Numbered from the stretch's first letter, positions 1 to 9,744 are shown. The stretch is DNA of 64,000 nucleotides from Chelativorans sp. (GCF_031180965.1 NZ_JAPSLH010000009.1:1-64000); one strand, 5' to 3'. The notes: generated from the sequence alone by a model not told the origin. Made by a program: numbers and translations.

Positions 1-92
1 CCGACCACCGGGCGGTGGACGGGGCGCTCGGCGCCGAGCTCCTCGTCGCCTTCAAGCGCCTGGTCGAGAACCCCTTCGGAATGCTGGTCTAG
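1..92 (+). CDS. pdhC: Dihydrolipoamide acetyltransferase (E2 of pyruvate dehydrogenase), C-terminal end only
   Basis: The window opens inside this gene. Codons run from position 3 to the TAG at 90-92 and give the last 29 residues. They start with DHRAVDG, which is the catalytic DHRxxDG motif of the 2-oxoacid dehydrogenase acyltransferase domain, where His and Asp transfer the acetyl group to CoA. The ending VENPFGMLV is typical of rhizobial PdhC. The downstream E3 gene and lipoate synthase support PDH rather than another 2-oxoacid complex. The N-terminal lipoyl and E1-binding domains lie outside the window. Confidence 0.85.
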   Translation, partial: DHRAVDGALGAELLVAFKRLVENPFGMLV

Positions 93-157
93 CGGATTTG
101 CCTCACGCCTGCGGAGTAGCCCAGAGCCGGTCCGGAGGGACAGATTAGGAGCCTGCC

Positions 158-796
158 ATGAAGACCATCCTCTGCTACGGCGATTCGCTCACCTATGGGC
201 ACAATGCCGAGGGGCCCGGCCGCCATCCCTATGAGGACCGCTGGCCATCGGTTTTGCAGGCGCGCCTCGGCGAGGCGGCGCGGGTCATCCCGGAAGGATT
301 GGGCGGCCGCACGACTGCCTTCGACGACTGGGTGGCGGGGGCGGATCGAAACGGCGCACGCATCCTGCCCACGCTTCTTGCAACCCATGCTCCGCTCGAT
401 CTCGTCATCATCATGCTGGGGACGAACGACATGAAGCCGTTCGTCTGCGGTCGCGCCGTCGGCGCCAAGCAGGGGATGGAGCGCCTCATCCAGATCATCC
501 GCGGCCATCCCTATCCCTTCGACTACAAGGTGCCTGCCATTCTGCTCGTCTCGCCGCCGCCGCTCTGCGCGACCGACAACAGCGATTTCAGTGCCATGTT
601 CGAGGGCGGGGCCGCCGAATCGCGGAAGCTCGCTCCGCTCTACGAGGAAGTGGCTGGGCAGGCCGGGTGCGCCTTCTTTGACGCCGGCGCGGTGGCGCGG
701 ACGACGGCGCTCGACGGCGTTCATCTCGACGCGGAAAACACGCGTGCCATCGGCGCCGGGCTTGAGCCCGTAGTCCGGCAGGTGCTCGGATTGTGA
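158..796 (+). CDS. SGNH/GDSL-family esterase (arylesterase-like)
   Basis: A 212-residue cytoplasmic hydrolase without a signal peptide. The GDSL block (GDSLTYG, nucleophile Ser10) is at the N terminus, the GTND block at residues 88-91 supplies the oxyanion-hole Asn, and DGVHLD near 186-191 supplies the catalytic Asp and His. All four SGNH blocks are therefore present. Length matches the rhizobial arylesterase family, whose natural substrate is unknown. It lies between pdhC and lpdA, 15 bp before lpdA, so it is probably co-transcribed with the PDH operon. That placement recurs in related rhizobia (family knowledge), but no role in pyruvate oxidation can be read from the sequence. Confidence 0.85.
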   Translation: MKTILCYGDSLTYGHNAEGPGRHPYEDRWPSVLQARLGEAARVIPEGLGGRTTAFDDWVAGADRNGARILPTLLATHAPLDLVIIMLGTNDMKPFVCGRAVGAKQGMERLIQIIRGHPYPFDYKVPAILLVSPPPLCATDNSDFSAMFEGGAAESRKLAPLYEEVAGQAGCAFFDAGAVARTTALDGVHLDAENTRAIGAGLEPVVRQVLGL

Positions 797-811
797 CCAA
801 AGGAGTTTTGC

Positions 812-2275
812 GTGGCTGAAACCTACGACGTCATCATCATCGGCTCCGGCCCGGGCGGCTATGTAGCCGCCGTGCGCTCGGCGCAACTGGGTCTCAAGAC
901 GGCGATCGTCGAGCGCGAGCATCTTGGCGGCATTTGCCTCAATTGGGGCTGCATTCCCACGAAGGCTTTGCTGCGCTCCGCAGAGATCCTGCATTACGCG
1001 CAGCATGCCAAAGACTACGGCCTGAAGCTGGACGGCACGATTTCCCCTGATCCCGCCGCGGTGGTGGACCGGTCGCGAAAAGTCTCTGCGCGGCTCAATG
1101 GCGGTGTCGGCTTCCTGATGAAGAAAAACAAGGTGGACGTCATATGGGGCGAGGCGAAAGTCACCAAGGCCGCCAAGGGCAACGAGCCCGGCGAGATCAT
1201 GGTGGCGAAGCCTTCGAAGAAGCCGATGGAGCCGCAGCACCCCACGCCCAAGAACACCCTCGGCGAGGGGACGTATAAGGCGAGGCACATCATCGTTGCG
1301 ACCGGTGCGCGGCCACGTGTTCTGCCCGGCATCGAGCCAGACGGCAAGCTGATCTGGACCTATTTCGAGGCGATGGTGCCGAAGGAGATGCCGAAATCGC
1401 TCATCGTCATGGGTTCGGGCGCCATCGGTATCGAATTCGCGAGTTTCTACCGGACCATGGGCGCCGATGTGACCGTGGTGGAGCTGATGCCGCAGATCCT
1501 TCCCGTCGAGGATGCGGAGGTGTCCAAATTCGCCCGCCGTCAGCTGGAAAAACAGGGCATCAAGTTCCACACCGATGCCAAGGTCACGAAGGTCGAGAAG
1601 GGGCCGAATCAGGTCACGGCCCATGTGGAGATGAAGGACGGAAAGGTTGAGAAGATCACCGCCGACCGCCTGATCTCCGCCGTGGGCGTGCAGGGCAATG
1701 TGGAAAATCTCGGTCTTGAAGCGCTGGGCGTGAAGATCGACCGCGGCACCGTAGCCGTCGACGGCTATGGCTTCACCAATATTCCCGGCATCTATGCCAT
1801 CGGCGATGTGGCGGGCCCGCCGATGCTCGCCCACAAGGCCGAGCACGAGGGCGTGATCTGTGTCGAAAAGATCGCCGGCGTGCCGGGCGTTCATCCGCTC
1901 GACAAGAGCAAGATCCCGGGCTGCACCTATTGCCAGCCGCAGGTGGCCTCGGTCGGGCTCACGGAGGAGAAGGCCAAGGCGTCCGGCCGCGACATCCGTG
2001 TGGGCCGGTTCCAGTTCGGCGCCAACGGCAAGGCGATCGCGCTCGGGGAGGATCAGGGCTTCATCAAGACCATCCTCGACAAGAAGACCGGAGAGCTCCT
2101 CGGCGCGCATATGGTGGGCGCGGAGGTGACCGAGCTGATCCAAGGTTTCGTCCTGGCGATGAACCTCGAGACCACCGAAGAGGAACTTATGCACACCATC
2201 TTCCCACATCCCACGCTTTCGGAGATGATGAAGGAGAGCGTGCTGGACGCTTATGGCCGCTCGCTAAACGCTTGA
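812..2275 (+). CDS. lpdA: Dihydrolipoyl dehydrogenase (E3)
   Basis: A 487-residue FAD/NAD oxidoreductase that reoxidises dihydrolipoamide on E2. The start is GTG at 812, preceded by AAAGGAG. The FAD-binding GSGPGGYVAA motif is at the N terminus and the redox disulphide is Cys42/Cys47 in GGICLNWGCIPTKA. The NAD-binding GSGAIGIEFA follows in the middle, then the second FAD contact (YAIGDVAG). The C-terminal interface helix carries HPTLSE, whose His-Glu pair is the active-site base. A proline/lysine-rich insertion of about 25 residues (near 130-155) comes just before the ATGARPR strand. It fits the PDH-associated E3 of alphaproteobacteria rather than the shorter OGDH-type E3. It is the last gene of the PDH operon. 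Confidence 0.95.
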   Translation: MAETYDVIIIGSGPGGYVAAVRSAQLGLKTAIVEREHLGGICLNWGCIPTKALLRSAEILHYAQHAKDYGLKLDGTISPDPAAVVDRSRKVSARLNGGVGFLMKKNKVDVIWGEAKVTKAAKGNEPGEIMVAKPSKKPMEPQHPTPKNTLGEGTYKARHIIVATGARPRVLPGIEPDGKLIWTYFEAMVPKEMPKSLIVMGSGAIGIEFASFYRTMGADVTVVELMPQILPVEDAEVSKFARRQLEKQGIKFHTDAKVTKVEKGPNQVTAHVEMKDGKVEKITADRLISAVGVQGNVENLGLEALGVKIDRGTVAVDGYGFTNIPGIYAIGDVAGPPMLAHKAEHEGVICVEKIAGVPGVHPLDKSKIPGCTYCQPQVASVGLTEEKAKASGRDIRVGRFQFGANGKAIALGEDQGFIKTILDKKTGELLGAHMVGAEVTELIQGFVLAMNLETTEEELMHTIFPHPTLSEMMKESVLDAYGRSLNA

Positions 2276-2351
2276 GGGGACGGAACCGGATCGCCGGACC
2301 GGCCTTTCTTGAGGGTTGGAACTGATCCGCAATCAGAGCAGGGAGAATCGA

Positions 2352-2606
2352 ATGGAAGGCCTTGGTTGGATTTTGACAATTGTGGTCGGCGGCATCGCCG
2401 GCTGGATCGCCGAGAAGATCATGAAGACCGATACCGGTCTTCTTATGAATATCATCATAGGCATTCTCGGCGCCGTCATTCTTAACGCAATTCTCGTTGC
2501 GGTCATTGGCGAGACCTTTGGCGGCGTCATCGGCCAGCTAGTCGTCGCCGTGATCGGCGCGTGCATTCTGATCTGGCTCTACCGCCTGATTCGCGGGCGC
2601 GGCTAA
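2352..2606 (+). CDS. GlsB/YeaQ/YmgE-family small membrane protein
   Basis: 84 residues and almost entirely hydrophobic. It has three predicted membrane segments rich in Gly and Ile (around residues 2-20, 28-50 and 54-78) joined by short charged loops. The glycine-patterned segments (GGIAGWIAEKI, IIIGILGAVI, VIGACILIWLYR) match the transglycosylase-associated/GlsB stress family. ATG at 2352 is preferred over an earlier in-frame start at 2316 because GGGAGAA lies just upstream of it and the family begins at this point. Its biochemical function is unknown. It sits alone between lpdA and lipA and is followed by its own terminator. Confidence 0.8.
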   Translation: MEGLGWILTIVVGGIAGWIAEKIMKTDTGLLMNIIIGILGAVILNAILVAVIGETFGGVIGQLVVAVIGACILIWLYRLIRGRG

Positions 2607-2622
2607 AGGCGGCCGCTCAGGA

Positions 2623-2652
2623 GCCCGCCTGCGTCCCGGCAGGCGGGCTTTC
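2623..2652 (+). terminator. Rho-independent terminator after the GlsB-family gene
   Basis: A perfect 10-bp GC-rich stem (GCCCGCCTGC at 2623-2632, its complement at 2639-2648) closes a six-base loop and is followed by TTTCGTCT. It starts 16 bp after the stop codon and separates the PDH-side transcript from lipA. Confidence 0.8.
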
Positions 2653-2702
2653 GTCTCCGCCGGCAATGCCTATATGAGGCCGGCGAACAGAAAGCAGGCA
2701 AC

Positions 2703-3671
2703 ATGGTCACCGTTCTCGACACCGTCGCCAAGTCCCGCCCGCGTCATCCCGAAAAGGCGCATCGTCCCGACCAGGAAGTGCTGAAGAAGCCCGACTGGAT
2801 CCGGGTCAAGGCGCCCATATCCAGGGGCTATCTCGAAACCCGCGAGATCGTGAAGTCGAACAAGCTCGTCACGGTCTGCGAGGAGGCCGGCTGTCCCAAT
2901 ATCGGCGAGTGCTGGGAGAAGAAGCACGCCACCTTCATGATCATGGGCGAGATCTGCACGCGGGCCTGCGCCTTCTGCAATGTGGCTACCGGCATTCCCG
3001 GGCCGCTCGACCCGAATGAGCCGGCCAATGTTGCAAAAGCCGTGCGCGAGATGGGGCTGTCGCACGTCGTCATCACCTCCGTCGACCGCGATGACCTCGC
3101 CGATGGCGGGGCGCAGCACTTTGCCGAGGTGATCTTCGCGATCCGCGAAGCCGCGCCCGCAACGACGATCGAAATCCTGACGCCTGACTTCCTGCGCAAG
3201 GAAGGAGCTCTGGACGTAGTGGTGGCCGCCAAGCCCGACGTCTTCAACCACAATCTGGAGACGGTACCGTCCAAATATCTGACGGTGCGGCCGGGCGCCC
3301 GCTATTTCCATTCGATCCGTCTCCTGCAGCGGGTGAAGGAACTCGACCCCTCGATCTTCACCAAGTCCGGCATCATGGTCGGCCTTGGCGAGGAGCGGAA
3401 CGAGGTGCTGCAGCTGATGGACGACCTGCGCTCGGCGGATGTCGATTTCATCACCATCGGGCAGTATCTGCAGCCGACGCGGAAACACCATCCGGTGAAG
3501 AAATTCGTTACGCCGGAGGAATTCAAATCCTACGAGACCATCGCTTATACAAAGGGCTTCCTGATGGTGTCGTCCAGCCCGCTCACGCGCTCCTCGCATC
3601 ACGCGGGCGAGGACTTCGCCCGGCTCAGGGCCGCGCGCGAGGCGCGTTTTTCGCTCGCAAAGTCTGCATAA
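2703..3671 (+). CDS. lipA: Lipoyl synthase
   Basis: A radical-SAM enzyme of 322 residues that inserts two sulphurs into protein-bound octanoyl groups, making the lipoyl cofactor of PDH, OGDH and the glycine cleavage system. The auxiliary 4Fe-4S cluster motif [12 protein letters not shown] (CX4CX5C) is seen near residue 60. The SAM cluster motif CTRACAFC (CX3CX2C) follows near 83. The C-terminal RSSHHA segment holds the Ser that ligates the auxiliary cluster. ATG at 2703 follows AAAGCAGGCAAC. It is followed after 8 bp by the COQ10-like gene, so the two are probably one transcript. Confidence 0.97.
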   Translation: MVTVLDTVAKSRPRHPEKAHRPDQEVLKKPDWIRVKAPISRGYLETREIVKSNKLVTVCEEAGCPNIGECWEKKHATFMIMGEICTRACAFCNVATGIPGPLDPNEPANVAKAVREMGLSHVVITSVDRDDLADGGAQHFAEVIFAIREAAPATTIEILTPDFLRKEGALDVVVAAKPDVFNHNLETVPSKYLTVRPGARYFHSIRLLQRVKELDPSIFTKSGIMVGLGEERNEVLQLMDDLRSADVDFITIGQYLQPTRKHHPVKKFVTPEEFKSYETIAYTKGFLMVSSSPLTRSSHHAGEDFARLRAAREARFSLAKSA

Positions 3672-3679
3672 GCGGGCCG

Positions 3680-4135
3680 ATGCCGAAGCACGAGACCGTC
3701 CGCAGGGTCAATCATCCGCCGGACCAGATGTTCGCCCTCGTGGCGGACGTCGAATCCTATCCGGAATTCGTGCCGATGTGTGAGGCGCTCAATGTGCGCT
3801 CGCGCAAGGAGCGCGACGGGGTGACCGTCCTCGTGGCCGACATGACGGTCGGTTACAAGGCGATCCGCGAGACCTTCACCAGCCAGGTCGTGCTGAAGCC
3901 GGCGGAGCGCATCATCGATGTGCGCTATATCGACGGGCCGTTCCGGTTCCTGCAGAACCGGTGGCGCTTCGACCCCGCCGGGGAAGCCCAGTCGGACGTG
4001 CACTTCTTCATCGAATACGAGTTCAAGAGCCGCATGCTGGGCATGCTGATGGGCGCCATGTTCGACCGCGCCTTCCGCATGTTTTCCGAGGCTTTCGAGC
4101 GGCGGGCAGACGCGATCTACGGGCGCACGGCCTGA
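3680..4135 (+). CDS. COQ10/RatA-type START-domain protein (polyketide cyclase/ubiquinone-binding)
   Basis: A single START-like fold of 151 residues. It begins with KHETVRRVNHPPDQMFALVADVESYPEFVPMC, which is split by the family's characteristic Y-P-F-P pattern near residues 29-36. The C-terminal helix around FDRAFRMFSEAFERRAD caps the lipid pocket. In mitochondria and alphaproteobacteria, COQ10 binds ubiquinone and supports respiration; the similar RatA of E. coli was described as a ribosome-association toxin. In this taxon and beside lipA the quinone role is more likely (inference). Its 3' end overlaps the convergent CinA-like gene by 19 bp. Confidence 0.85.
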   Translation: MPKHETVRRVNHPPDQMFALVADVESYPEFVPMCEALNVRSRKERDGVTVLVADMTVGYKAIRETFTSQVVLKPAERIIDVRYIDGPFRFLQNRWRFDPAGEAQSDVHFFIEYEFKSRMLGMLMGAMFDRAFRMFSEAFERRADAIYGRTA

Positions 4136-4614
4136 GCCGCATCGAGCAGGAGGGTCAGCGCCGTGGCCACGCTGTCGCGGCGCACCAGGGCGCGACCGAG
4201 GCCGGCGAACTGACGCTTTTCGGCCCGCGGCTCCCGCCCCTTCACGGCAATGCCGAACCAGACGAGGCCGACCGGCTTTTCCGGCGTGCCGCCGCCGGGC
4301 CCGGCGATGCCCGTCACCGAGACGGCTATGTCGGCATGGGAACGGTCGAGCGCGCCGGCGGCCATCTCGCGCGCCGTCTCGGCGGACACCGCGCCGTGGG
4401 CGGCGAGCGTCTCCCGCGAAACGCCAAGGAGTTCGGACTTCGCCTCGTTGGAATAGGTGACGAAGCCGCGCTCGAAGACGTCTGAGGCGCCGACGAGATC
4501 GGTGATCGCCGCGCTTACCATGCCGCCGGTGCAGGATTCGGCCGTCACGAGCTTCAGCTTTCGCTCCTGGAATGCGCGCAGCACGTCGGCCGCGAGGATT
4601 TCGGTATCGCTCAT
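4117..4614 (-). CDS. CinA C-terminal-type nicotinamide-nucleotide amidohydrolase
   Basis: 165 residues corresponding only to the CinA C-terminal domain, which converts NMN to nicotinate mononucleotide in pyridine nucleotide salvage. Visible motifs are LVTAESCTGGMVSAAIT near residues 21-37, the GFVTYSNEAK segment, and VTGIAGPGGGTPEKPVGLVW near 100-120. The Ser/Thr in the ESCTGG stretch is the expected nucleophile. Full-length CinA adds an N-terminal MoCF-like domain that is absent here, as in E. coli PncC (YgaD). ATG at 4614 lies 3 bp after the ispDF stop, so the two genes form one minus-strand operon. Confidence 0.88.
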   Translation of the reverse strand: MSDTEILAADVLRAFQERKLKLVTAESCTGGMVSAAITDLVGASDVFERGFVTYSNEAKSELLGVSRETLAAHGAVSAETAREMAAGALDRSHADIAVSVTGIAGPGGGTPEKPVGLVWFGIAVKGREPRAEKRQFAGLGRALVRRDSVATALTLLLDAAQAVRP

Positions 4615-4617
4615 GGC

Positions 4618-5853
4618 TCAGTCCTTGAGAGCACCGGGGAAGACGACGGTGGCGGTGGCGATGGCGGCGATGCCCTCGGCGCGGCCGATGAAGCCCAGCC
4701 CCTCATTGGTGGTGGCCTTTATCGAGACGCGTTCGGGCGCGATCCGCAGCATGCCGGAAAGCTGCGCAACCATCGAGTCGCGATGAGGTCCGACGCGCGG
4801 CGTCTCGCAGATGAGGGTAATGTCGGCATTGGCGATGCGCCCGCCGCGCTCGCGCACCAGCCCGGCGGCGTGCTCGACGAAAATCCGTGAGGGCGCACCC
4901 TTCCATTGCGGGTCGGAAGGCGGGAAATGGGTGCCTATGTCGCCGGCGCCGCAGGTGGCAAGCAGGGCGTCGGTCAGTGCGTGCAGGCCGACGTCGGCGT
5001 CCGAATGGCCCTTGAGCCCCTTGGCATGGGGAATCTCGACGCCGCAGAGCGTGACATGATTGCCTTTGCCGAAGGCGTGCACGTCATAGCCGTTGCCGGT
5101 GCGCACGTCAGGCATTCCCGCCATGGCAACTCCTCCCAAGCGCTGGTCGGCGAGCGCGATGTCACGCGCCCAGGTCAGCTTCGTGTTGTCCGGCGAGCCC
5201 TCGACCAGGCGCACCGGCATTCCAATCCACTCGGCGATGGCCGCATCGTCGGTGAAATCGGCTCGGCCAGCGCGCCAGGCCTTTTCGTGCGCCTCGAGGA
5301 TGGGGCGGAAGGGGAAACCTTGCGGCGTCTGTGCCGCGAACAGGCCGTTGCGCGGCACGGTCCCTTGCACGAGCATATTCTCGCCCTGCCGCTTCAGCGT
5401 ATCGGAGACCGGCACGACCGGAAGCGCGCCGAGTGTTTCGCCCACCGTATCAATAACGCGGTCGATCAGCGGCGCATCGATGAAGGGGCGGACGCCGTCA
5501 TGGATGAGCACGATCTCCGGGTCGAGATCCCGAAGGGCGGCAAGGGCCAGCCGCGTCGATTCCTGCCGGGAGGGGCCGCCATCCACGGTACGGATGTCAG
5601 CCCCGAGCCCGTCGCAAGCTTGGGAAAAAAGGGCGCCGTCATCCGGATGGATGGCGACGGCGATCGCGCCGATACGCTCATGCGCGGCCAGCACCTCCAG
5701 CGTGTGCCTGATGACCGGCTTGCCTCCGATCAGACGATACTGCTTCGGGCCGTCTGCCGCCTGGCCGGCGCGTTCGCCGCGCCCGGCCGCAACGACCACC
5801 GCGGCAATGCGGCGCTTGCCGCTCGCCCGATCCTGTTCGACAAGCGTGTTCAT
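4618..5853 (-). CDS. ispDF: Bifunctional IspD/IspF isoprenoid biosynthesis enzyme
   Basis: A 411-residue fusion of two MEP-pathway enzymes. Residues about 14-235 form IspD (CDP-ME synthesis), with [13 protein letters not shown] as the CTP-binding glycine loop, GPKQY with its conserved Lys, and HDGVRPF. Residues about 252-411 form IspF (cyclic diphosphate synthesis), starting with the metal-binding GYDVHAF and continuing through [12 protein letters not shown]. IspE, which acts between them, is not in the window. The fusion is established for alpha- and epsilonproteobacteria. ATG at 5853 is chosen because the IspD domain begins 14 residues later. The gene is divergent from dusB across 119 bp. 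Confidence 0.95.
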   Translation of the reverse strand: MNTLVEQDRASGKRRIAAVVVAAGRGERAGQAADGPKQYRLIGGKPVIRHTLEVLAAHERIGAIAVAIHPDDGALFSQACDGLGADIRTVDGGPSRQESTRLALAALRDLDPEIVLIHDGVRPFIDAPLIDRVIDTVGETLGALPVVPVSDTLKRQGENMLVQGTVPRNGLFAAQTPQGFPFRPILEAHEKAWRAGRADFTDDAAIAEWIGMPVRLVEGSPDNTKLTWARDIALADQRLGGVAMAGMPDVRTGNGYDVHAFGKGNHVTLCGVEIPHAKGLKGHSDADVGLHALTDALLATCGAGDIGTHFPPSDPQWKGAPSRIFVEHAAGLVRERGGRIANADITLICETPRVGPHRDSMVAQLSGMLRIAPERVSIKATTNEGLGFIGRAEGIAAIATATVVFPGALKD

Positions 5854-5972
5854 CCGGCAGAGGGATAATCACGGCGGTCATGAAATGCCAGCGGATTTCT
5901 GATATTGCGCCAAACGCCCATTGCGCCGGGCGGGCATTCATGTCTAAGAAATAGGCATACAACAAGGATGCC

Positions 5973-7004
5973 GTGTTTTTGAGCAGCGCTAACCTAGAAG
6001 CCCTGTCGCAGCCACTGCAGGTCGGAACGGTGACGCTGCGCAACCGCGTGTTCCTGGCGCCGATGTCCGGCGTCACGGACCTGCCGTTCCGACAGCGCGC
6101 GCATGCCCATGGCGCTGGACTCGTCGTTTCGGAAATGGTGGCAAGCGGCGAACTGGCGAAGGGAAGGGCCGAAAGCGCCCGCCGCATCCGCCGGCCCGAT
6201 GTCGACGTGCACATGGTGCAGATCGCCGGGCGCGAAGCACCGTGGATGGCGGAGGCTGCGCGCATCGCCGTGGATGAAGGCGCCGACATCATCGACATCA
6301 ATATGGGCTGCCCCGCCAAGAAGGTGACGGGCGGCTATTGCGGCTCGGCGTTGATGCGCGAGCCCGACCACGCGCTGTCGCTGATAGAGGCGGTGGTGAA
6401 GGCTGTCCGCGCGCCTGTAACAGTGAAGATGCGGCTTGGCTGGGACGAGAACAGCCTGAACGCGGCGGACGTTGCCCGCAGGGCCGAAGCCGCCGGCGTC
6501 GCCATGATCACCGTGCATGGGCGCACGCGCTGCCAGTTCTATACGGGCAAGGCGGACTGGATGGCCATTGCCGAGGTGAAGAAGGCGGTCTCCATTCCCC
6601 TCGTCGCGAACGGAGATGGAGACGAGGCGGCGGAGGCCACCGCCATGCTGGCGCAATCGGGCGCGGATGCGGTGATGATCGGCCGCGCGCATTATGGGGC
6701 GCCTTGGAAGGCCGGCGCGCTTGCGCACGCGGCAAAAGGCAGCGCCACGCCAGGCGTACCGGCCGGTACTGCCGAAATGGGGGACTATGTGGCCGCGCAT
6801 TACGAGGACATGCTTTCGCATTACGGAACAGGACAGGGCGTCCGCCACGCGCGAAAACATCTCGGCTGGTATCTGGAGCGGCACGCGGATGCGCCAGCAC
6901 CTCTCCGACAGTCGATCATGACAGAGACGGATCCGGCAAGGGTGCTCCAGCTGCTGAAGCGTGCCTTCAGCGACACGCCCACCTGCCAGGAGCTTGCCGC
7001 ATGA
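5973..7004 (+). CDS. dusB: tRNA-dihydrouridine synthase (DusB/NifR3)
   Basis: A 343-residue FMN-dependent enzyme that reduces uridine in the tRNA D-loop. The barrel starts with [15 protein letters not shown]. The catalytic cysteine lies in MGCPAKKV, followed by [22 protein letters not shown] and VANGDG are further FMN and tRNA contacts. The GTG at 5973 is the only start that leaves the complete first strand. The gene was named nifR3 in rhizobia because it precedes ntrBC. Here it overlaps ntrB by 4 bp (ATGA), so translation of the two is probably coupled. Confidence 0.93.
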   Translation: MFLSSANLEALSQPLQVGTVTLRNRVFLAPMSGVTDLPFRQRAHAHGAGLVVSEMVASGELAKGRAESARRIRRPDVDVHMVQIAGREAPWMAEAARIAVDEGADIIDINMGCPAKKVTGGYCGSALMREPDHALSLIEAVVKAVRAPVTVKMRLGWDENSLNAADVARRAEAAGVAMITVHGRTRCQFYTGKADWMAIAEVKKAVSIPLVANGDGDEAAEATAMLAQSGADAVMIGRAHYGAPWKAGALAHAAKGSATPGVPAGTAEMGDYVAAHYEDMLSHYGTGQGVRHARKHLGWYLERHADAPAPLRQSIMTETDPARVLQLLKRAFSDTPTCQELAA

Positions 7005-8128
7005 CAGCCCGAACGCTCGACGTCGCGCAGCTCGCGATCGACTCGATCGGACACCCCGTGATCATCGTGGACGAAGGAGGCATCATCACCTTCGCCAACG
7101 CGGAGGCCGAGAATTTTTTCCGCCTGAGCGCCACGATGCTCGCGCGCAGCAAGCTCGCCGATTTCGTGCCCTTCGGCAGCCCCTTGCTCACGCTTATCGA
7201 CCAGGTGCGCGAGCGGCGCGCGCCAGTCAACGAATATCGCGTCGACATCTCGTCTCCGCGGCTGGGCCCGGACCGAATGGTGGACATCTATGTGGCGCCG
7301 GTTTCCGAGCTGCCGGGAGCTGCGGTCATCATGTTCCAGGAGCGCTCCATGGCGGAGAAGATCGACCGCCAGATGACCCATCGCGGTGCCGCTCGCTCGG
7401 TCACCGGGCTTGCCGCCATGCTTGCGCACGAGATCAAGAACCCGCTGTCGGGAATACGTGGGGCGGCGCAGCTTCTTGAGCAGGTCGTTTCCGACGAGGA
7501 CCGCTCGCTCGCCCGCCTGATTACCGAGGAGACGGATCGCATCGTCGCCCTGGTGGACCGCATGGAGGTGTTCTCGGACGAGCGGCCCGTGGACCGTGAG
7601 CCCGTCAATATCCATGTCGTGCTCGACTATGTGAAGGCGATCGCGCTGAATGGGTTCGCGCGGCATATCACCTTCGTGGAGGAATACGATCCCTCGCTTC
7701 CGCCGATTCTCGCCAATCGCGATCAGCTCGTTCAGGTCTTCCTGAACCTCATTAAGAATGCTGCAGAAGCCATTGGAAATTCAGGCGACGGGGAGATCAA
7801 GCTGTCCACTGCATTCCGGCCCGGCATCCGCTTTTCCGTGCCGGGCACGCGCGAGCGCGTGTCGCTGCCGATGGAATTCTCCGTGCATGACAACGGGCCC
7901 GGCGTGCCCGAGGACATCCAGTCCATCATTTTCGATCCCTTCATCACCACCAAGCCGAATGGCTCCGGCCTCGGGCTCGCGCTGGTGGCAAAGATCGTCG
8001 GCGCCCATGGCGGCGTGATCGAATGCGATTCCTCCGCGCGCGGCACGACCTTCCGCATTCTCATGCCGGCCTGGCGCGAGCAGCCGGAAGGGATGGTGCG
8101 GCCGCAGGGTGTCGAGGCCAGGGCATGA
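7001..8128 (+). CDS. ntrB: Nitrogen regulation sensor histidine kinase NtrB
   Basis: A soluble 375-residue kinase/phosphatase that controls NtrC according to PII state. A PAS domain occupies about residues 10-110. The H-box [10 protein letters not shown] carries the phosphorylated His143. The N-box [10 protein letters not shown] and the G-boxes DNGPGVPED and [10 protein letters not shown] complete the ATPase domain. It has no membrane segment, as expected for NtrB. The ATG at 7001 overlaps the dusB stop, and the gene's own stop overlaps the ntrC start (ATGA), giving a tight dusB-ntrB-ntrC operon. Confidence 0.95.
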   Translation: MTARTLDVAQLAIDSIGHPVIIVDEGGIITFANAEAENFFRLSATMLARSKLADFVPFGSPLLTLIDQVRERRAPVNEYRVDISSPRLGPDRMVDIYVAPVSELPGAAVIMFQERSMAEKIDRQMTHRGAARSVTGLAAMLAHEIKNPLSGIRGAAQLLEQVVSDEDRSLARLITEETDRIVALVDRMEVFSDERPVDREPVNIHVVLDYVKAIALNGFARHITFVEEYDPSLPPILANRDQLVQVFLNLIKNAAEAIGNSGDGEIKLSTAFRPGIRFSVPGTRERVSLPMEFSVHDNGPGVPEDIQSIIFDPFITTKPNGSGLGLALVAKIVGAHGGVIECDSSARGTTFRILMPAWREQPEGMVRPQGVEARA

Positions 8129-9585
8129 GCGCGCACGGCAACATCCTCGTGGCCGACGACGATGCGGCCATCCGGACCGTCCTGAACCAGGCGCTGTCGC
8201 GCGTCGGCCACCAGGTCCGGGTCACCTCCAACGCCGCGACGCTCTGGCGCTGGGTGGCGGCAGGCGAGGGGGATCTTGTCATCACCGACGTGGTAATGCC
8301 GGACGAAAACGCCTTCGACATGCTGCCGCGCATCCGCAAGGCTCGGCCTGATCTGCCGGTCATCGTCATGAGCGCGCAGAACACCTTCATGACGGCGATC
8401 CGCGCCTCGGAGGTCGGCGCGTATGAATATCTGCCGAAGCCCTTCGACCTGACGGAGCTCCTGGCGATCGTCGGCCGGGCGCTGGCGGAGCCGCGCAGCA
8501 AGCCGAGAGAGACCAAGGCAAGCGACGCGCCGGAGGCGATGCCGCTCATTGGCCGCTCGCCGGCCATGCAGGACATCTATCGCATGCTCGCCCGCATGAT
8601 GCAGACGGATCTGACGGTCATGATCGGCGGCGAGTCGGGCACGGGCAAAGAGCTGGTGGCGCGCGCCCTGCATGAATTCGGCCGCCGGCGCAACGGTCCC
8701 TTCGTCGCGATCAATATGGCCGCGATCCCGCGAGACCTGATCGAATCGGAGCTTTTCGGGCACGAGAAGGGCGCCTTCACGGGGGCGCAGCAGCGCTCGT
8801 CCGGCCGCTTCGAGCAGGCGGAGGGTGGTACGTTGTTCCTGGACGAGATCGGCGACATGCCGATGGAGGCGCAGACACGGCTGCTCCGCGTCCTGCAGCA
8901 GGGCGAATATACCACGGTCGGCGGGCGGACGCCGATCAAGACAGATGTGCGGATCGTGGCCGCCACCAACAAGGACCTGCGGGCTCTGATCAATCAGGGG
9001 CTCTTCCGCGAGGACCTGTTCTATCGTCTCAATGTGGTCCCGGTGCGCCTGCCGCCCCTGCGCGAGCGGGCGGAGGACATTCCGGACCTGGTACGCCATT
9101 TCTTCGCTCAGGCGGAGCGCGAGGGCCTGCAGGCAAAGCGCATCGCCAAGGGCGGGCTCGATGCCATGATGCAATATCCCTGGCCGGGAAATGTGCGGGA
9201 GCTCGAAAACCTGGTGCGCCGCCTCGCAGCGCTCTATCCGCAGGACGAGATTTCGGAAGAAGTCATCCTCAACGAGCTCTATGGAGGCGCTCCGGCGGCA
9301 GTGGCGCATCCCAGCGAGGGCGCCGGCCCTGACCTGCCGCTCGGCCAATCGGTCGAGCAATATCTGCAGCGCTATTTCCGAAGCTTCGGATCGGCGCTTC
9401 CGCCGCCCGGCCTCTACCACCGGATTCTGGCCGAAGTCGAATATCCGCTACTGCTCGCGGCGCTTGCCGCCACCCAGGGAAACCAGATCCGCGCCGCCGA
9501 GCTGCTCGGCGTCAACCGCAATACCCTGCGCAAGAAGATCCGGGAGCTGGGCGTCGATATCTATCGGGCTCCACGGCATCCTTGA
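8125..9585 (+). CDS. ntrC: Nitrogen assimilation response regulator NtrC (sigma-54 activator)
   Basis: 486 residues in three domains. The receiver has phospho-acceptor Asp55 ([12 protein letters not shown]). The AAA+ domain has Walker A GESGTGKE and a complete GAFTGA loop at 216-221 that contacts sigma-54; [12 protein letters not shown] is Walker B. A Fis-type helix-turn-helix ends the protein ([20 protein letters not shown]). Phosphorylated by NtrB, it activates glutamine synthetase and nitrogen scavenging genes in relatives. The in-frame start 102 bp earlier lies in ntrB coding sequence and is rejected in favour of the ATG at 8125. Confidence 0.96.
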   Translation: MSAHGNILVADDDAAIRTVLNQALSRVGHQVRVTSNAATLWRWVAAGEGDLVITDVVMPDENAFDMLPRIRKARPDLPVIVMSAQNTFMTAIRASEVGAYEYLPKPFDLTELLAIVGRALAEPRSKPRETKASDAPEAMPLIGRSPAMQDIYRMLARMMQTDLTVMIGGESGTGKELVARALHEFGRRRNGPFVAINMAAIPRDLIESELFGHEKGAFTGAQQRSSGRFEQAEGGTLFLDEIGDMPMEAQTRLLRVLQQGEYTTVGGRTPIKTDVRIVAATNKDLRALINQGLFREDLFYRLNVVPVRLPPLRERAEDIPDLVRHFFAQAEREGLQAKRIAKGGLDAMMQYPWPGNVRELENLVRRLAALYPQDEISEEVILNELYGGAPAAVAHPSEGAGPDLPLGQSVEQYLQRYFRSFGSALPPPGLYHRILAEVEYPLLLAALAATQGNQIRAAELLGVNRNTLRKKIRELGVDIYRAPRHP

Positions 9586-9652
9586 GCCAGTGAGGTCCTT
9601 CGGCTGATCCACGCCGAAGTGGGCTGTAGCGAGACCGGCAAAAAACGGTGCA

Positions 9653-9711
9653 TTGCCAGGCAACGACAAAGCACGTTGCAAAATCGCCACATTACGTTGC
9701 ATATCTGCAAC
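9653..9711 (+). promoter_or_regulatory. Cluster of TTGC/GCAA palindromes and direct repeats before ntrY
   Basis: The ntrC-ntrY gap holds three related elements. One is the odd palindrome TTGCCAGGCAA (9653-9663). The second is ACGTTGCA occurring twice in the same orientation (9673-9680 and 9694-9701), 21 bp or two helical turns apart. The third is the inverted pair GTTGCA/TGCAAC (9696-9711), which uses the second copy as its left arm. The spacing suggests a regulator binding one DNA face ahead of ntrYX. The factor is unknown. Confidence 0.4.
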
Positions 9712-9744
9712 GCGTCGAGGGCCATTCAGCACCGCAGGAGAGGG

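Noticed and set aside
89-2209. Minus-strand open frame of about 700 codons opposite the GDSL esterase and lpdA
   Set aside because: It is antisense to two well-supported genes with all catalytic motifs. The translation is His/Arg/Asp-rich with no domain, as expected for a shadow frame in GC-rich DNA.
6338-7000. Apparent 220-residue N-terminal extension of NtrB
   Set aside because: It lies wholly in another frame of dusB. The PAS domain starts right after the ATG at 7001, which overlaps the dusB stop in the usual ATGA manner.
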